64,000 bases of DNA from JAQBQB01 sp963846925 (GTDB lineage Bacteria; Gemmatimonadota; Gemmatimonadetes; Gemmatimonadales; Gemmatimonadaceae). This document shows positions 49,314 through 58,167 of this stretch, piece after piece (the first letter of the stretch is position 1; every line of letters starts with the position of its first letter). The DNA lies in NCBI GenBank assembly GCA_963846925.1, contig CAWJXW010000019.1:1-64000 (forward strand). The letters run 5' to 3'. The position numbers and the translations under genes are program-made. The notes beneath the pieces are model-generated. The model saw only the letters and a list, made by a program, of their open reading frames with translations, made no database searches and was not told the DNA's origin.

Positions 49314-50351
49314 ATGGACCCTGTGACAGCGCCCTCGCCCCGTCGCCCCGTCGGCGCCCGCGATGCCGGTTTCGAATTCGCGCCGGTCATCGCCGGCAGC
49401 GCCGTGATGCGCCACACGATTCAAACGGCTCACCGCGTCGCCGGAACCCCGGTGCGCGCGTTGATGCTGTTCGGCGAAGCCGGAGCCGGCAAGGACCTGC
49501 TGGCCCGTTGCATTCACAACGCGGGCGCAGGCGCCAGCGATCCGTTCATCGCCATCAATTGCTCGTCGATTCCGTCGGCCATGCTGGAGACGGAGCTCTT
49601 CGGCTCCGACCCTGCGCACCGCGACGCCCCGCGTCGCGCCGGCGCGCTGGAGTTGGCCGGTCGTGGCACCGTGTACCTCGACGAAGTGGGTGAGCTGCCG
49701 CTCGCGCTGCAGGACCGGCTGGCGCGCTCGCTCGAGGAATACGGCGTGCCGAGACTCGGCTCCGCCGCGTCCAACGAGGTTCCCATCCATTGCCGCGTCA
49801 TCGCCGCGACCAGATCGCGGCTCGAGGACGCCGTTTCAGCAGGGACGTTCCGCGACGATCTTGCCGCACGTCTCGCCGTGCTTCGCATCGAGCTGCCCCC
49901 GCTCCGCGAGCGCGACGACGACGTGCGGCTGATCGCGGATCACTTCCTTTCGCAGAATCAACGCATCCGCGGCGAGTCGCGCCGCCAGATCGGTCTCGAC
50001 GCGCTCGCCGTGCTCCGCGCTCACCGGTGGCCCGGCAACGTGCGAGAGCTGAAGCACGTCATCGATCGCGCCGCCATCGTGGCCAACGGCCCCGTGATCG
50101 GCGCCGAGCACTTGATGATCAACCAGCAGCGCGCGGGAGCCAGCGCGCTCCACGGGACCGTGAGCTTCGGCGACATTCGGATCCCGGGAGAAGGCAAGCG
50201 TCTGCGCGACATCGAGCGCGAGGCGCTCGAGCTCACGCTCCGGCTGACCGAGAACAACCAGAGCGCCGCCGCGCGAATCCTCTGCATCTCGCGTCCGACG
50301 CTCGCCAGAAAGCTCAAGGCCTATCGGATGAGGGACGCGCAGGGGAAATAA
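49314..50351 (+). CDS. NtrC-like AAA+ regulator lacking receiver and GAFTGA
   Basis: A 345-residue protein with a sigma-54-activator-type AAA+ domain and a Fis-type DNA-binding end. Walker A is FGEAGAGKD, Walker B GRGTVYLDEVGEL, arginine-finger segment FRDDLAARLAVL and WPGNVREL; the C-terminal helix-turn-helix is NNQSAAARILCISRPTLARKL. Where the family has HERGAFTGA, this protein has SDPAHRDAPRRAGA, so the loop that touches sigma-54 is missing. It may regulate sigma-70 promoters or act as a repressor. Located 116 bases behind the giant signalling protein and probably linked with it. Confidence 0.88.
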   Translation: MDPVTAPSPRRPVGARDAGFEFAPVIAGSAVMRHTIQTAHRVAGTPVRALMLFGEAGAGKDLLARCIHNAGAGASDPFIAINCSSIPSAMLETELFGSDPAHRDAPRRAGALELAGRGTVYLDEVGELPLALQDRLARSLEEYGVPRLGSAASNEVPIHCRVIAATRSRLEDAVSAGTFRDDLAARLAVLRIELPPLRERDDDVRLIADHFLSQNQRIRGESRRQIGLDALAVLRAHRWPGNVRELKHVIDRAAIVANGPVIGAEHLMINQQRAGASALHGTVSFGDIRIPGEGKRLRDIEREALELTLRLTENNQSAAARILCISRPTLARKLKAYRMRDAQGK

Positions 50352-50386
50352 GGGACGGCACGACAGCTCGACAGCAGGACAGCTCG

Positions 50387-50413
50387 ACGGCCACGCGACC
50401 ATCGTGTGGCCGT
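50387..50413. terminator. Hairpin between convergent genes
   Basis: ACGGCCAC (50387-50394) and GTGGCCGT (50406-50413) form an 8-bp stem behind the regulator stop. Direct copies of GACAGCTCGAC lie just before it. No T-run is seen. Confidence 0.5.
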
Positions 50414-50423
50414 TCGGCTGTCT

Positions 50424-50482
50424 AGCCGTCCAGCCGTCCAGCCGTCAGCCGTCCAGCCGTCCAGCCGTCCAGCCGTCCAGCC
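50424..50482. repeat. Tandem octamer AGCCGTCC, seven copies
   Basis: Seven units of AGCCGTCC, the third lacking its final C, end 3 bases before the stop of the agmatine deiminase gene. The unit resembles the ACCGGTCC octamer in length and composition but is distinct. Confidence 0.9.
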
Positions 50483-50484
50483 CT

Positions 50485-51526
50485 CTACCGCCCCGCCGGT
50501 TGCTGCTGCGTCAGGCAGTGCAGCGTGCCGAGTCCCCAGACGAGATCCACGGCGTGGATCCCGACGACGTCACGCCCCGGAAATAGCTCGGCGAGCGTGT
50601 TCAGTGCGGCGCGGTCGTTCGCGTCGTTGAACGTCGGGACGATCACGACGCCGTTCGCGACGTAGAAATTCGCGTAGCTCGCGGGCAGGCGCTCGCCGTT
50701 CATCGTGACCGGACGCGGGAAGGGAAGCAGCACGACGCGATACTCGCCATCGGTCGAAGCCTGCGAGACGGAGCCGATCGAGGTTGTCCGCTGAACGGCG
50801 ATGATTCTCGTCGTCGGCGGGATCGGCCTCGTAGGCGAGCGCGATAGTGCCAGGCGCCGTGAAGCGGGCGATGTCGTCGACGTGGCCGTGCGTGTCGTCG
50901 CCGACGCACCCCTCCCCGAGCCAGATCGTCTGCCGGATCCCGAGCGCGTCTCGAAAGACCCGCTCGTACCCCTCGCGCGTGAGTCCGGGATTCCGTGCCT
51001 GGACGTCCGACAGGAGGCACTCCTCGGTCACGAGCAGCGTGCCGGCGCCGTCGGTGTCGATGGCGCCGCCCTCGAGGACGACGCGATCGCCGGTATCCGG
51101 ACGCTTCGGCTCATCGCGCGACAAGCCCGTGATTCGCGCCACGGCCTCGCCGACCTTTGCGTCGAGCGCGTAGTTCTCGTACTTCGCCCAGGCGTTGAAG
51201 CGCCAGTTCACGAGACGGACGCCGCCCGCTTCGTCGACGACGCCGGTCGGCGCCGAATCGCGGAGCCAGACGCGGTCGGTCGCCAACACGTGGAGACGAT
51301 AGTTGTCGCGCGCGCCGTGCGCCTCGATCGTCTTCCGCGCCGCCTCGCGCGCGTCCTCGTTCTGGCACAGGATTTCGACGCGCTCGTGCCGTGCGAGAAC
51401 ACGCACGATCTCCGCGTACACCCACGCGATCGGCTCGATCTTGCCGGGCCAGTCGGGCTCGTGGTGCGGCCACGCGATCCAGGTCGCCGCGTGCGGCTCG
51501 AATTCCGCCGGGAAGCGAACCGTCAT
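50485..51526 (-). CDS. aguA: Agmatine deiminase, one +1 frameshift
   Basis: The enzyme hydrolyses agmatine to N-carbamoylputrescine and ammonia. It starts with VRFPAEFEPHAATWIAWPHHEPDWPGK and continues with VWLRDSAPTGVVDE, NWRFNAWAKYENYALD, VVLEGGAIDTDGAGTLLVTEECLL and GDDTHGHVDDIARF. The last part, in the next frame, holds NGERLPASYANFYVANGVVIV and the catalytic cysteine in GLGTLHCLTQQQPAG. The frame changes near 50760 where one extra base is needed to explain it. It lies 23 bases behind the amidase gene for the next step of putrescine synthesis. Confidence 0.93.
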
Positions 51527-51549
51527 TCGAGAATCGGCGCGGTCGGCGT

Positions 51550-52471
<922 letters not shown>

Positions 52472-52531
52472 GCGCGGAAAACTAACGACGCCGGCGCGAG
52501 TCGATTCGCGTCCGCCGCGAACGTCCAAGCG

Positions 52532-53875
52532 TCAGCGGACGATCACTCCGACGACGACGTCGTTCACGTTCGTGCCCGTGTCGCGGCGCGGGATGAGCGC
52601 GCTCGCCGCGCGCAGCGCCTTGTACGACTCGTGCGCGGCGAGCGCCTGACCCGGGTCGCGCCCGCCTTCCGCCACGGCGCTCCACGTCGTGTGGTCGACG
52701 ATCGCTCCGGCCGCATCGGTGGCGCCGTCGCGGCCGTCGGTGCCGGCGGCGAGCAGCGCGATACCGCGCCGCGTCGGCGCCGGCCTGGTGCAGCACTCGC
52801 GCCGCGGCGAGCGCGAGCTCCTGGCAGCGGCCGCCGCCCCCATCGCCGTCGCCCCATTCGGCGAGGCCAGCGTCACGGTCGGCTCGCCGCCCCACGCGAA
52901 GCACGCGTTGTTCGCGCCCTGCGACGCCGCGGCGACCAGCGCCCTCGCGATCGCCTCGCCGGCGCGCGCGGCTTCGCCCTCGAGTCGCTCCGGCGCGATG
53001 CTCGTCGCGAGCCGAAGCTCTTCGGCCTTCGACGCGACGCCGTCCAGCGCGAGCCGATTGTTCCCGATGACGCGGCCGGTGATGTGCGCGAACGCCGGAT
53101 GCGACTTCGCGGGAGTCTCCGGAACTGTGCCACGGGTGACGCCGGTGAGGTAATCGCGACACGCCGCCGGCAGACGCGCGAAGAGGTTCGCCCGCTGGAG
53201 CAAGTTGGTCACGTCGGCGACACTCGACCCGTCGGGGATGCACGGGCCGCTGCCGATCACGCTCAAGTCGTCGCCCGCCACGTCGGAGATCGCGAGGCAG
53301 TGCGTCGTGGCCGGCGCCAGCGCGAGCGCGAGGCGGCCGGCGCCCCACCGCGAGAACCGCTTCCGCACCAGGTTCGTCGCGGCGATGTCGAGGCCGGAGC
53401 CGAGCAACAGCTCCTGGAGCACGACGAAATCCGACTCGTTGATCGCGCGGACGGGCGCGCCGATCAGGCTCGATGCGCCCCCCGAGAGGAGCACGATCGC
53501 CACGTCGGACCCACGTCGTCCGGACGCGATCTCGGCGATCTTCGCCGATGCGTCGAACGAGTGGCGTCCGGGGAGCGGGTGGTCCCCGCGCATCGAGACG
53601 ATCGTCGGATAGGGCGACGGCGCGTCGTCCGGAGCGACGATCAAACCGCCGACGATCGAATGGAGCGAGCGAAGGGTCGACGTCACCGCCGCCGCCGCCA
53701 TCGGCCGCGCGGCCTTGCCGAAGGCGAAGATCCAGAGACGCGAGCCGCGCTCGATCGGGAGCGCGTCGACCGCCCGCGCGGTCGCCGGCCCCGGAGCCGC
53801 GGCGGCGACCGCGGCATCATACAACTCTAAAGCAAGGGCTCGGCCGGCGGCGGCCGGTGCATCGATCGCTGTCAC
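52532..53875 (-). CDS. Glycerate 2-kinase (MOFRL family), two compensating indels
   Basis: A 447-residue kinase with FAFGKAARPMA, GDHPLPGRHSFDAS, VLLSGGASSL, HCLAISDVAGDD, SVIGSGPCIPD and the MOFRL domain with AWGGEPTVTL and AAGTDGRDGATDAAGAIVD. It phosphorylates glycerate at the 2-position. Between about 52785 and 52850 the frame is wrong for some 20 residues: the conserved GGRCQELALAAARVLHQAGADA can be read in another frame. Two opposite single-base indels therefore hide there. The GTG start comes one base after the stop of the peroxiredoxin gene. Confidence 0.9.
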   Translation of the reverse strand: MTAIDAPAAAGRALALELYDAAVAAAAPGPATARAVDALPIERGSRLWIFAFGKAARPMAAAAVTSTLRSLHSIVGGLIVAPDDAPSPYPTIVSMRGDHPLPGRHSFDASAKIAEIASGRRGSDVAIVLLSGGASSLIGAPVRAINESDFVVLQELLLGSGLDIAATNLVRKRFSRWGAGRLALALAPATTHCLAISDVAGDDLSVIGSGPCIPDGSSVADVTNLLQRANLFARLPAACRDYLTGVTRGTVPETPAKSHPAFAHITGRVIGNNRLALDGVASKAEELRLATSIAPERLEGEAARAGEAIARALVAAASQGANNACFAWGGEPTVTLASPNGATAMGAAAAARSSRSPRRECCTRPAPTRRGIALLAAGTDGRDGATDAAGAIVDHTTWSAVAEGGRDPGQALAAHESYKALRAASALIPRRDTGTNVNDVVVGVIVR

Positions 53876-53876
53876 T

Positions 53877-54482
53877 CTAGTGCGATGGGCCGAGCGATTT
53901 CAGGGCATTCGAGACGTCGGTACCCAACTCGGTGTAAGCGTCCGCCGCGAGCACGTTGAACTTCATCATGCGCGCGACGATCTTGCCGTCGGGGCCGACG
54001 ACGAACACGTTGCGGGTATCGAGCTGACGGTCCGCCGAGCCGTAGAGCTTCGCGACGGCTTGATCGGGATCGCTGGCGAACAGATTCGGGAATCCCGACT
54101 CGCGCGCCCAATTGGCCTGCGTCGAATCGGCGTCGGTGCTGATGCCGATCACGACGACCTTCTTTCCGGCGTTGAAGAGCGTGGCGTACTGATCACGGTA
54201 CGCCTCCATTTGGATCGTTCAGCCCTTTGTTCGCGCCTTCGGAAAAAACGCCAGGACGACGATCTGTCCGCGGAAATCCGCGAGGCGAACGGGTTGCTTC
54301 AACAAGCCGAAGCGCGTCGCCCCCGGAAGCGAAAAATCAGGAGCCGCTTGTCCGACGTTGGGCGCGAACGTCGAGTCGCCCGGGTGCGAAGGAGCCGCCG
54401 GCTGTTGCGCGGCGGCCGATGCCGCGGCGAGCGCCGACGCGACGAGGGGCAGGACAACGCCGCTTCTCGAGAAGCGAATCAT
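53877..54482 (-). CDS. Secreted peroxiredoxin with in-frame TGA at the peroxidatic position (putative selenoprotein)
   Basis: If the TGA at 54221-54219 is read as selenocysteine, the gene encodes 201 residues in a single frame with no indel. A signal peptide (VLPLVASALAAASAAAQ) leads to a thioredoxin fold: APDFSLPGATRFG, FRGQIVVLAFFPKARTKG, then residue 88 (TGA), then TIQMEAYRDQYATLF, VVVIGISTDAD and NVFVVGPDGKIV with R157 as likely catalytic arginine. The peroxiredoxin motif PxxxTxxC matches as P81-KAR-T85-KG-U88. There is no other cysteine in the protein, so it would be a one-Sec enzyme reduced by an outside thiol. A bacterial SECIS-like hairpin follows the TGA. Reading TGA as stop would leave an 87-residue fragment and an orphan piece. 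Substitution error is the main alternative. Confidence 0.8.
54183..54221 (-). promoter_or_regulatory. Putative bSECIS element
   Basis: Read on the minus strand, TGA is followed by 14 bases, then GGCGTAC, loop CGTGATCA and GTACGCC: a perfect 7-bp stem with an 8-base loop that starts 21 bases after the TGA and has G at its second position. These values match the known bacterial SECIS pattern (loop 16-37 bases after UGA, a G in its first two bases). Confidence 0.65.
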
Positions 54483-54746
54483 GTGGAAGCCCCGATGAGA
54501 TGAAGAGAGCGCAGCGAACCAGAAACGAAACTAACGGTCCCGCCAACGAAAACGAAAAGGGCTGCGCGCGCCGGACGGAGAACCGCCCCGCCCGCCGCTG
54601 TTTGTGGACACCCGGTGTCCCTTCCGGGGACGCCGCGCGCCGCCAACCGGCTGTTTGGCGACTTAGACCCCGGAACGGCACATGCCAAATCCTTATGGCG
54701 CATGGTGCGAGTTGGACTGGCGCTACTTCATTCGGGGGGAATGGTG

Positions 54747-55241
54747 ATGCGTGCTTTCACGTGGTTGGTCTGCGCGCCGGCCTTGGTGGTCGCGGCGGCG
54801 TGTGGCCGTGGCAATGCGGCGGACGACGCGCTGAAGAACGATCTCGCGCTGGCATCGCAGGCTCAGGCGTACAACCCGAACTTCAATCCCAGCGAGTCGG
54901 GATACGCGCCGCAGAACGCGCCGCAATACGCGTCGCCGAACGCTCCGCGCGCGGTGCAGACGGTTGCGCGTCAGCCGGTCTACCGCCGGCCGACGTCCAC
55001 GGCGCGGCGTTCCACTTCGAGCAGCAACGCGGGCTACTACCCGGCTCCGTCGGCGCCGCCTGTGGTCGTGGAAAAGCACACGCAGCGTGACGCCGCGATC
55101 GGCGCCGCGGCGGGTGCGGTGTTGGGGGCGACGACGAGCCGCGACAAGGTGAAAGGCGGTCTCATCGGCGCGATGGTCGGGGGTGTTCTTGGTGGTGTGA
55201 TCGGCAACAACGTCGACATCACGCGAAAGTCCGGCTGGTAA
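54747..55241 (+). CDS. Glycine-zipper lipoprotein
   Basis: About 164 residues. The signal and lipobox VVAAAC precede a long Pro/Asn/Ser-rich, probably unstructured stretch. The C-terminal third holds a glycine zipper: IGAAAGAVLGATTSRDKVKGG and LIGAMVGGVLGGVIGNN, as in the Gly-zipper 2TM family that includes SlyB-like outer-membrane lipoproteins. The function is unknown; membrane association or envelope stress is likely. The ATG at 54747 was preferred to 54741 because the GGGGGGA before it then has proper spacing. Strong terminator behind. Confidence 0.8.
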   Translation: MRAFTWLVCAPALVVAAACGRGNAADDALKNDLALASQAQAYNPNFNPSESGYAPQNAPQYASPNAPRAVQTVARQPVYRRPTSTARRSTSSSNAGYYPAPSAPPVVVEKHTQRDAAIGAAAGAVLGATTSRDKVKGGLIGAMVGGVLGGVIGNNVDITRKSGW

Positions 55242-55276
55242 CCGCCCGGGCGGCGGCCAAGAAGGTCGAAAGGCAC

Positions 55277-55315
55277 GGGGGAGGCGGCGCGAAATGCGCC
55301 GCCTCCCCCTTTTTT
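55277..55315 (+). terminator. Rho-independent terminator
   Basis: GGGGGAGGCGGCGC and GCGCCGCCTCCCCC form a perfect 14-bp stem with loop GAAAT, followed by six T. It ends the glycine-zipper gene. Confidence 0.95.
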
Positions 55316-55393
55316 GTCGTATCGCCGCCGCCCTCGCGCGCGAATAATGCGCGGCTACTATAGTATGACGTTCGGAGTTCAGAGGGACGACCA

Positions 55394-56074
55394 ATGACCA
55401 TCTTCACTTACGGCCGACGTCTCGCGGTGCTCGCCGGCGCGGCCGCGATCGCGGGTCCCGCGTGCGGCCTCGCGCAAGGCGCCACGATGCAGGGGCAGCC
55501 GACGCCGAGCGACCTGGCCGCAATGGCGAAGGCCAAAGCGGACAGCGTCAACCGGCCATATACCCGTGTGGACATCGACTTCATGCGCGGGATGATCTCA
55601 CACCACGCGCAAGCGCTGGTAATGGCCGGGTGGGCGCAGTCGCACGGCGCCGAGCCGTCCGTTCAGACTTTGTGCAATCGCATCATCAACGCGCAGAAGG
55701 ACGAGATCAACATCATGCAGACCTGGCTGCGCGACCGCGGCCAGCCGGTGCCCGATGCGAAGCCCGTCCCCATGAAAATGATGATGGACGGGATGGAGCA
55801 TGAAATGCTCATGCCCGGCATGCTCAGCGACGACCAGCTCAAGCAGCTCGACGCCGCGCGCGGCTCCGAGTTCGACAAGCTCTTTCTCAAGGGCATGATC
55901 CAGCACCACAAGGGTGCCGTGTCGATGGTGGAAGATCTGCTCTCGCACGACGGCGCCGCGCAGGACGAGCTGGTGTTCAAGCTCTCCGGCGACATCCACG
56001 TCGATCAGATCACCGAGATCGCGCGCATGCAGCGAATGCTCGCGCTGATCACGCTCACCGGCTCGGCGCCCTGA
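55394..56074 (+). CDS. DUF305 family secreted protein
   Basis: A 226-residue protein with a signal peptide (LAVLAGAAAIAGPACGLAQ). It has the two DUF305 helices with paired histidines, DFMRGMISHHAQALVMAGW and FLKGMIQHHKGAVSMVEDL, and is unusually Met-rich in between (MKMMMDGMEHEMLMPGM). DUF305 is a ferritin-like four-helix fold; the Met/His content suggests copper or other metal binding, but no function is established. A TATAGT at 55359-55364 may be the -10 of its promoter. The LVIVD-type gene follows after 66 bases. Confidence 0.9.
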   Translation: MTIFTYGRRLAVLAGAAAIAGPACGLAQGATMQGQPTPSDLAAMAKAKADSVNRPYTRVDIDFMRGMISHHAQALVMAGWAQSHGAEPSVQTLCNRIINAQKDEINIMQTWLRDRGQPVPDAKPVPMKMMMDGMEHEMLMPGMLSDDQLKQLDAARGSEFDKLFLKGMIQHHKGAVSMVEDLLSHDGAAQDELVFKLSGDIHVDQITEIARMQRMLALITLTGSAP

Positions 56075-56140
56075 GTCGGCGCGCCCGAGCTCGATCGAAT
56101 CACTGCTCTCCCCCCCCCCGTTTCGTCACAGGAGTCGTTC

Positions 56141-58147
56141 ATGCTTCTCTCGTCGGATTTCTCCCCCAGCCGGTCGATCGCGCCGCGCGGCGTCGCGTTC
56201 ATCGCCCTCGCCGCGATTTCGACGGCATGTGCGCACCCCACGCCCGCGACTGGCGGCGGCGCGATGCAATCGGGCGGGTTGACGGTTGTCGCACCGAGCC
56301 CCGATCCACGCGTGGGCCTCAAGGCGGGTCTCTGGGACGCGGGCCAGGCCGAGTGGAACGTCCGCCTCGTCTCGAGCACCAAGCCCTCGGAGCGATTCGC
56401 GGGCGCGACCAATTCGGATCTCGCGTTCATCGGTCCGTACGCGATCCAGGGGAGTTACAACGGATATCAGGTCTGGAACATCACCGACCCGGCCCATCCG
56501 GCGCTCAAGGTCGGCTTCTACTGCCCGGCCTCGCAGAGCGACGTGTCGGTCTACAAGAATCTGCTGTTCGTGTCGGCCGAGGCGCCGACCGCGCGCCTGG
56601 ATTGCGGCGGACAGGGTGTAGCCACGTCGGTGAGCCAGGAGCGTGTTCGCGGCATCCGGATCTTCGACATCACGGACATCGCAAATCCGAAGTACGTCGC
56701 CAACGTGCAGACGTGCCGCGGATCGCACACGCACACCGTGGTCGTCGATCCGAAGGATCCTGACAACGTCTACGTCTACATCTCCGGATCGTCTGCGCCG
56801 CGTTCACCGCAGGAGCTCTCGGGCTGCACCGCGCTCTCGCCGAGCAAAGATCCGAGCTCTCCGCTCTTCCGTATCGAGGTCATCAAGGTCCCGCTCGCCC
56901 ATCCGGAGCGGGCCGCGATCGTCAGCTCGCCCCGCATCTTCAACGATCTCACGAAGCCGCCGGGACACGGGCTGACCTCGGAAGACGCGGCGCAACTCGC
57001 GTCGATCAATGCGGGCGGCGGGTTCGCGGTCTCGGCCTTCGGCATGGTGATCCCGTTGTCGCCGACGTTCATGAAGCCGTTGCTCGACAGCACCGTGAAG
57101 GCGCGCGGTGGAACGGGGAATCCGACGCACGCCGACAGCGTTGCCCTTCATGCGGCGCTCCCCGACCTCGTCACCAAGATGTTCGGCGGCGGCGGTGACG
57201 TCGATCCAAACGCCGGCCCGACGCAGTGCCACGATATCACCGTATACCCGGCGATCGGCTACGCCGGCGGCGCCTGCGAAGGCTACGGCCTGCTCCTCGA
57301 CATTCATGATCCGACGCACCCGGTGCGCATCGACGCCGCGGCCGATTCGAACTTCTCCTACTGGCACTCGGCGACCTTCAACAACGATGGCACGAAGGTT
57401 CTGTTCAGCGACGAGTGGGGTGGTGGCGGCGCCCCGAAGTGCCGCGCGTCCGACCCGAAGAACTGGGGTGCCGATGCGCTCTTCACGCTCGACGCGAATC
57501 ACAAGATGCACTTTCAGGGTTACTACAAGATGCCGGCGCCGCAGACGCCGCAGGAGAACTGTGTCGCGCACAACGGTTCGTTGATTCCGATCCCGGGGCG
57601 CGACGTGATGGTTCAGGCGTGGTACCAGGGCGGCATTTCGGTGTTCGATTGGACCGACGCGGCACACCCGAAGGAAATCGGGTTCTTCGATCGAGGACCG
57701 ATCGACGCGACGCGCATGGTGGGTGGAGGCTCCTGGTCGGTGTACTGGTACAACGGCGTGATGGTCAGCTCAGAAATCGCGCGCGGCCTGGACATCTTCG
57801 AGCTCACGCCGAACCCGTTGCTCACGGCGAACGAGATCGACGCCGCCAAGACCGTGCACTTGGATTACCTGAACACGCAGGGGCAGCCCAAGTTCGTCTG
57901 GCCGGCGTCGTTCGCGCTGTCGCGCGCCTACACCGACCAGCTCGAGCGATCCGGCGGGCTATCGGCCGGGCGTCTCACCGCGGTTCGCTCGGCGCTCTCC
58001 GAGGCGGAGTTGAAGTCCGGCGTCGACCGGCGCGAATCCTTGAACAAGCTCGCGGGGCAGCTCGATGGCGACGCGCGCGGATCGTCCGACGCCGCGAAGG
58101 TGCGCCTGCTCGCGGCGTCGGTGCGCGACCTCGCTTCGACGAAATAG
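56141..58147 (+). CDS. LVIVD-repeat beta-propeller lipoprotein
   Basis: A 668-residue protein with a signal and lipobox-like STAC. The body has repeated strands of the LVIVD type: GYQVWNITDPAHPALKVGFY, GIRIFDITDIANPKYVANV, GLLLDIHDPTHPVRIDAA, ISVFDWTDAAHPKEIGFFD, GLDIFELTPN, arranged as a seven-bladed propeller. Cysteines in DCGGQG, QTCRGSHTH and ENCVAHNG suggest disulphides and a His-rich centre. The last 100 residues are helical. The function is unknown. It is in one operon with DUF305 upstream and a BNR-repeat gene downstream. Confidence 0.85.
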   Translation: MLLSSDFSPSRSIAPRGVAFIALAAISTACAHPTPATGGGAMQSGGLTVVAPSPDPRVGLKAGLWDAGQAEWNVRLVSSTKPSERFAGATNSDLAFIGPYAIQGSYNGYQVWNITDPAHPALKVGFYCPASQSDVSVYKNLLFVSAEAPTARLDCGGQGVATSVSQERVRGIRIFDITDIANPKYVANVQTCRGSHTHTVVVDPKDPDNVYVYISGSSAPRSPQELSGCTALSPSKDPSSPLFRIEVIKVPLAHPERAAIVSSPRIFNDLTKPPGHGLTSEDAAQLASINAGGGFAVSAFGMVIPLSPTFMKPLLDSTVKARGGTGNPTHADSVALHAALPDLVTKMFGGGGDVDPNAGPTQCHDITVYPAIGYAGGACEGYGLLLDIHDPTHPVRIDAAADSNFSYWHSATFNNDGTKVLFSDEWGGGGAPKCRASDPKNWGADALFTLDANHKMHFQGYYKMPAPQTPQENCVAHNGSLIPIPGRDVMVQAWYQGGISVFDWTDAAHPKEIGFFDRGPIDATRMVGGGSWSVYWYNGVMVSSEIARGLDIFELTPNPLLTANEIDAAKTVHLDYLNTQGQPKFVWPASFALSRAYTDQLERSGGLSAGRLTAVRSALSEAELKSGVDRRESLNKLAGQLDGDARGSSDAAKVRLLAASVRDLASTK

Positions 58148-58167
58148 CACAGGAGACGACACCCACC

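Noticed and set aside
54219..54482. An 87-residue short protein ending at the TGA, with a separate gene from 54209
   Set aside because: Both pieces are in the same frame and together make one complete peroxiredoxin; the split would remove only the active-site residue.
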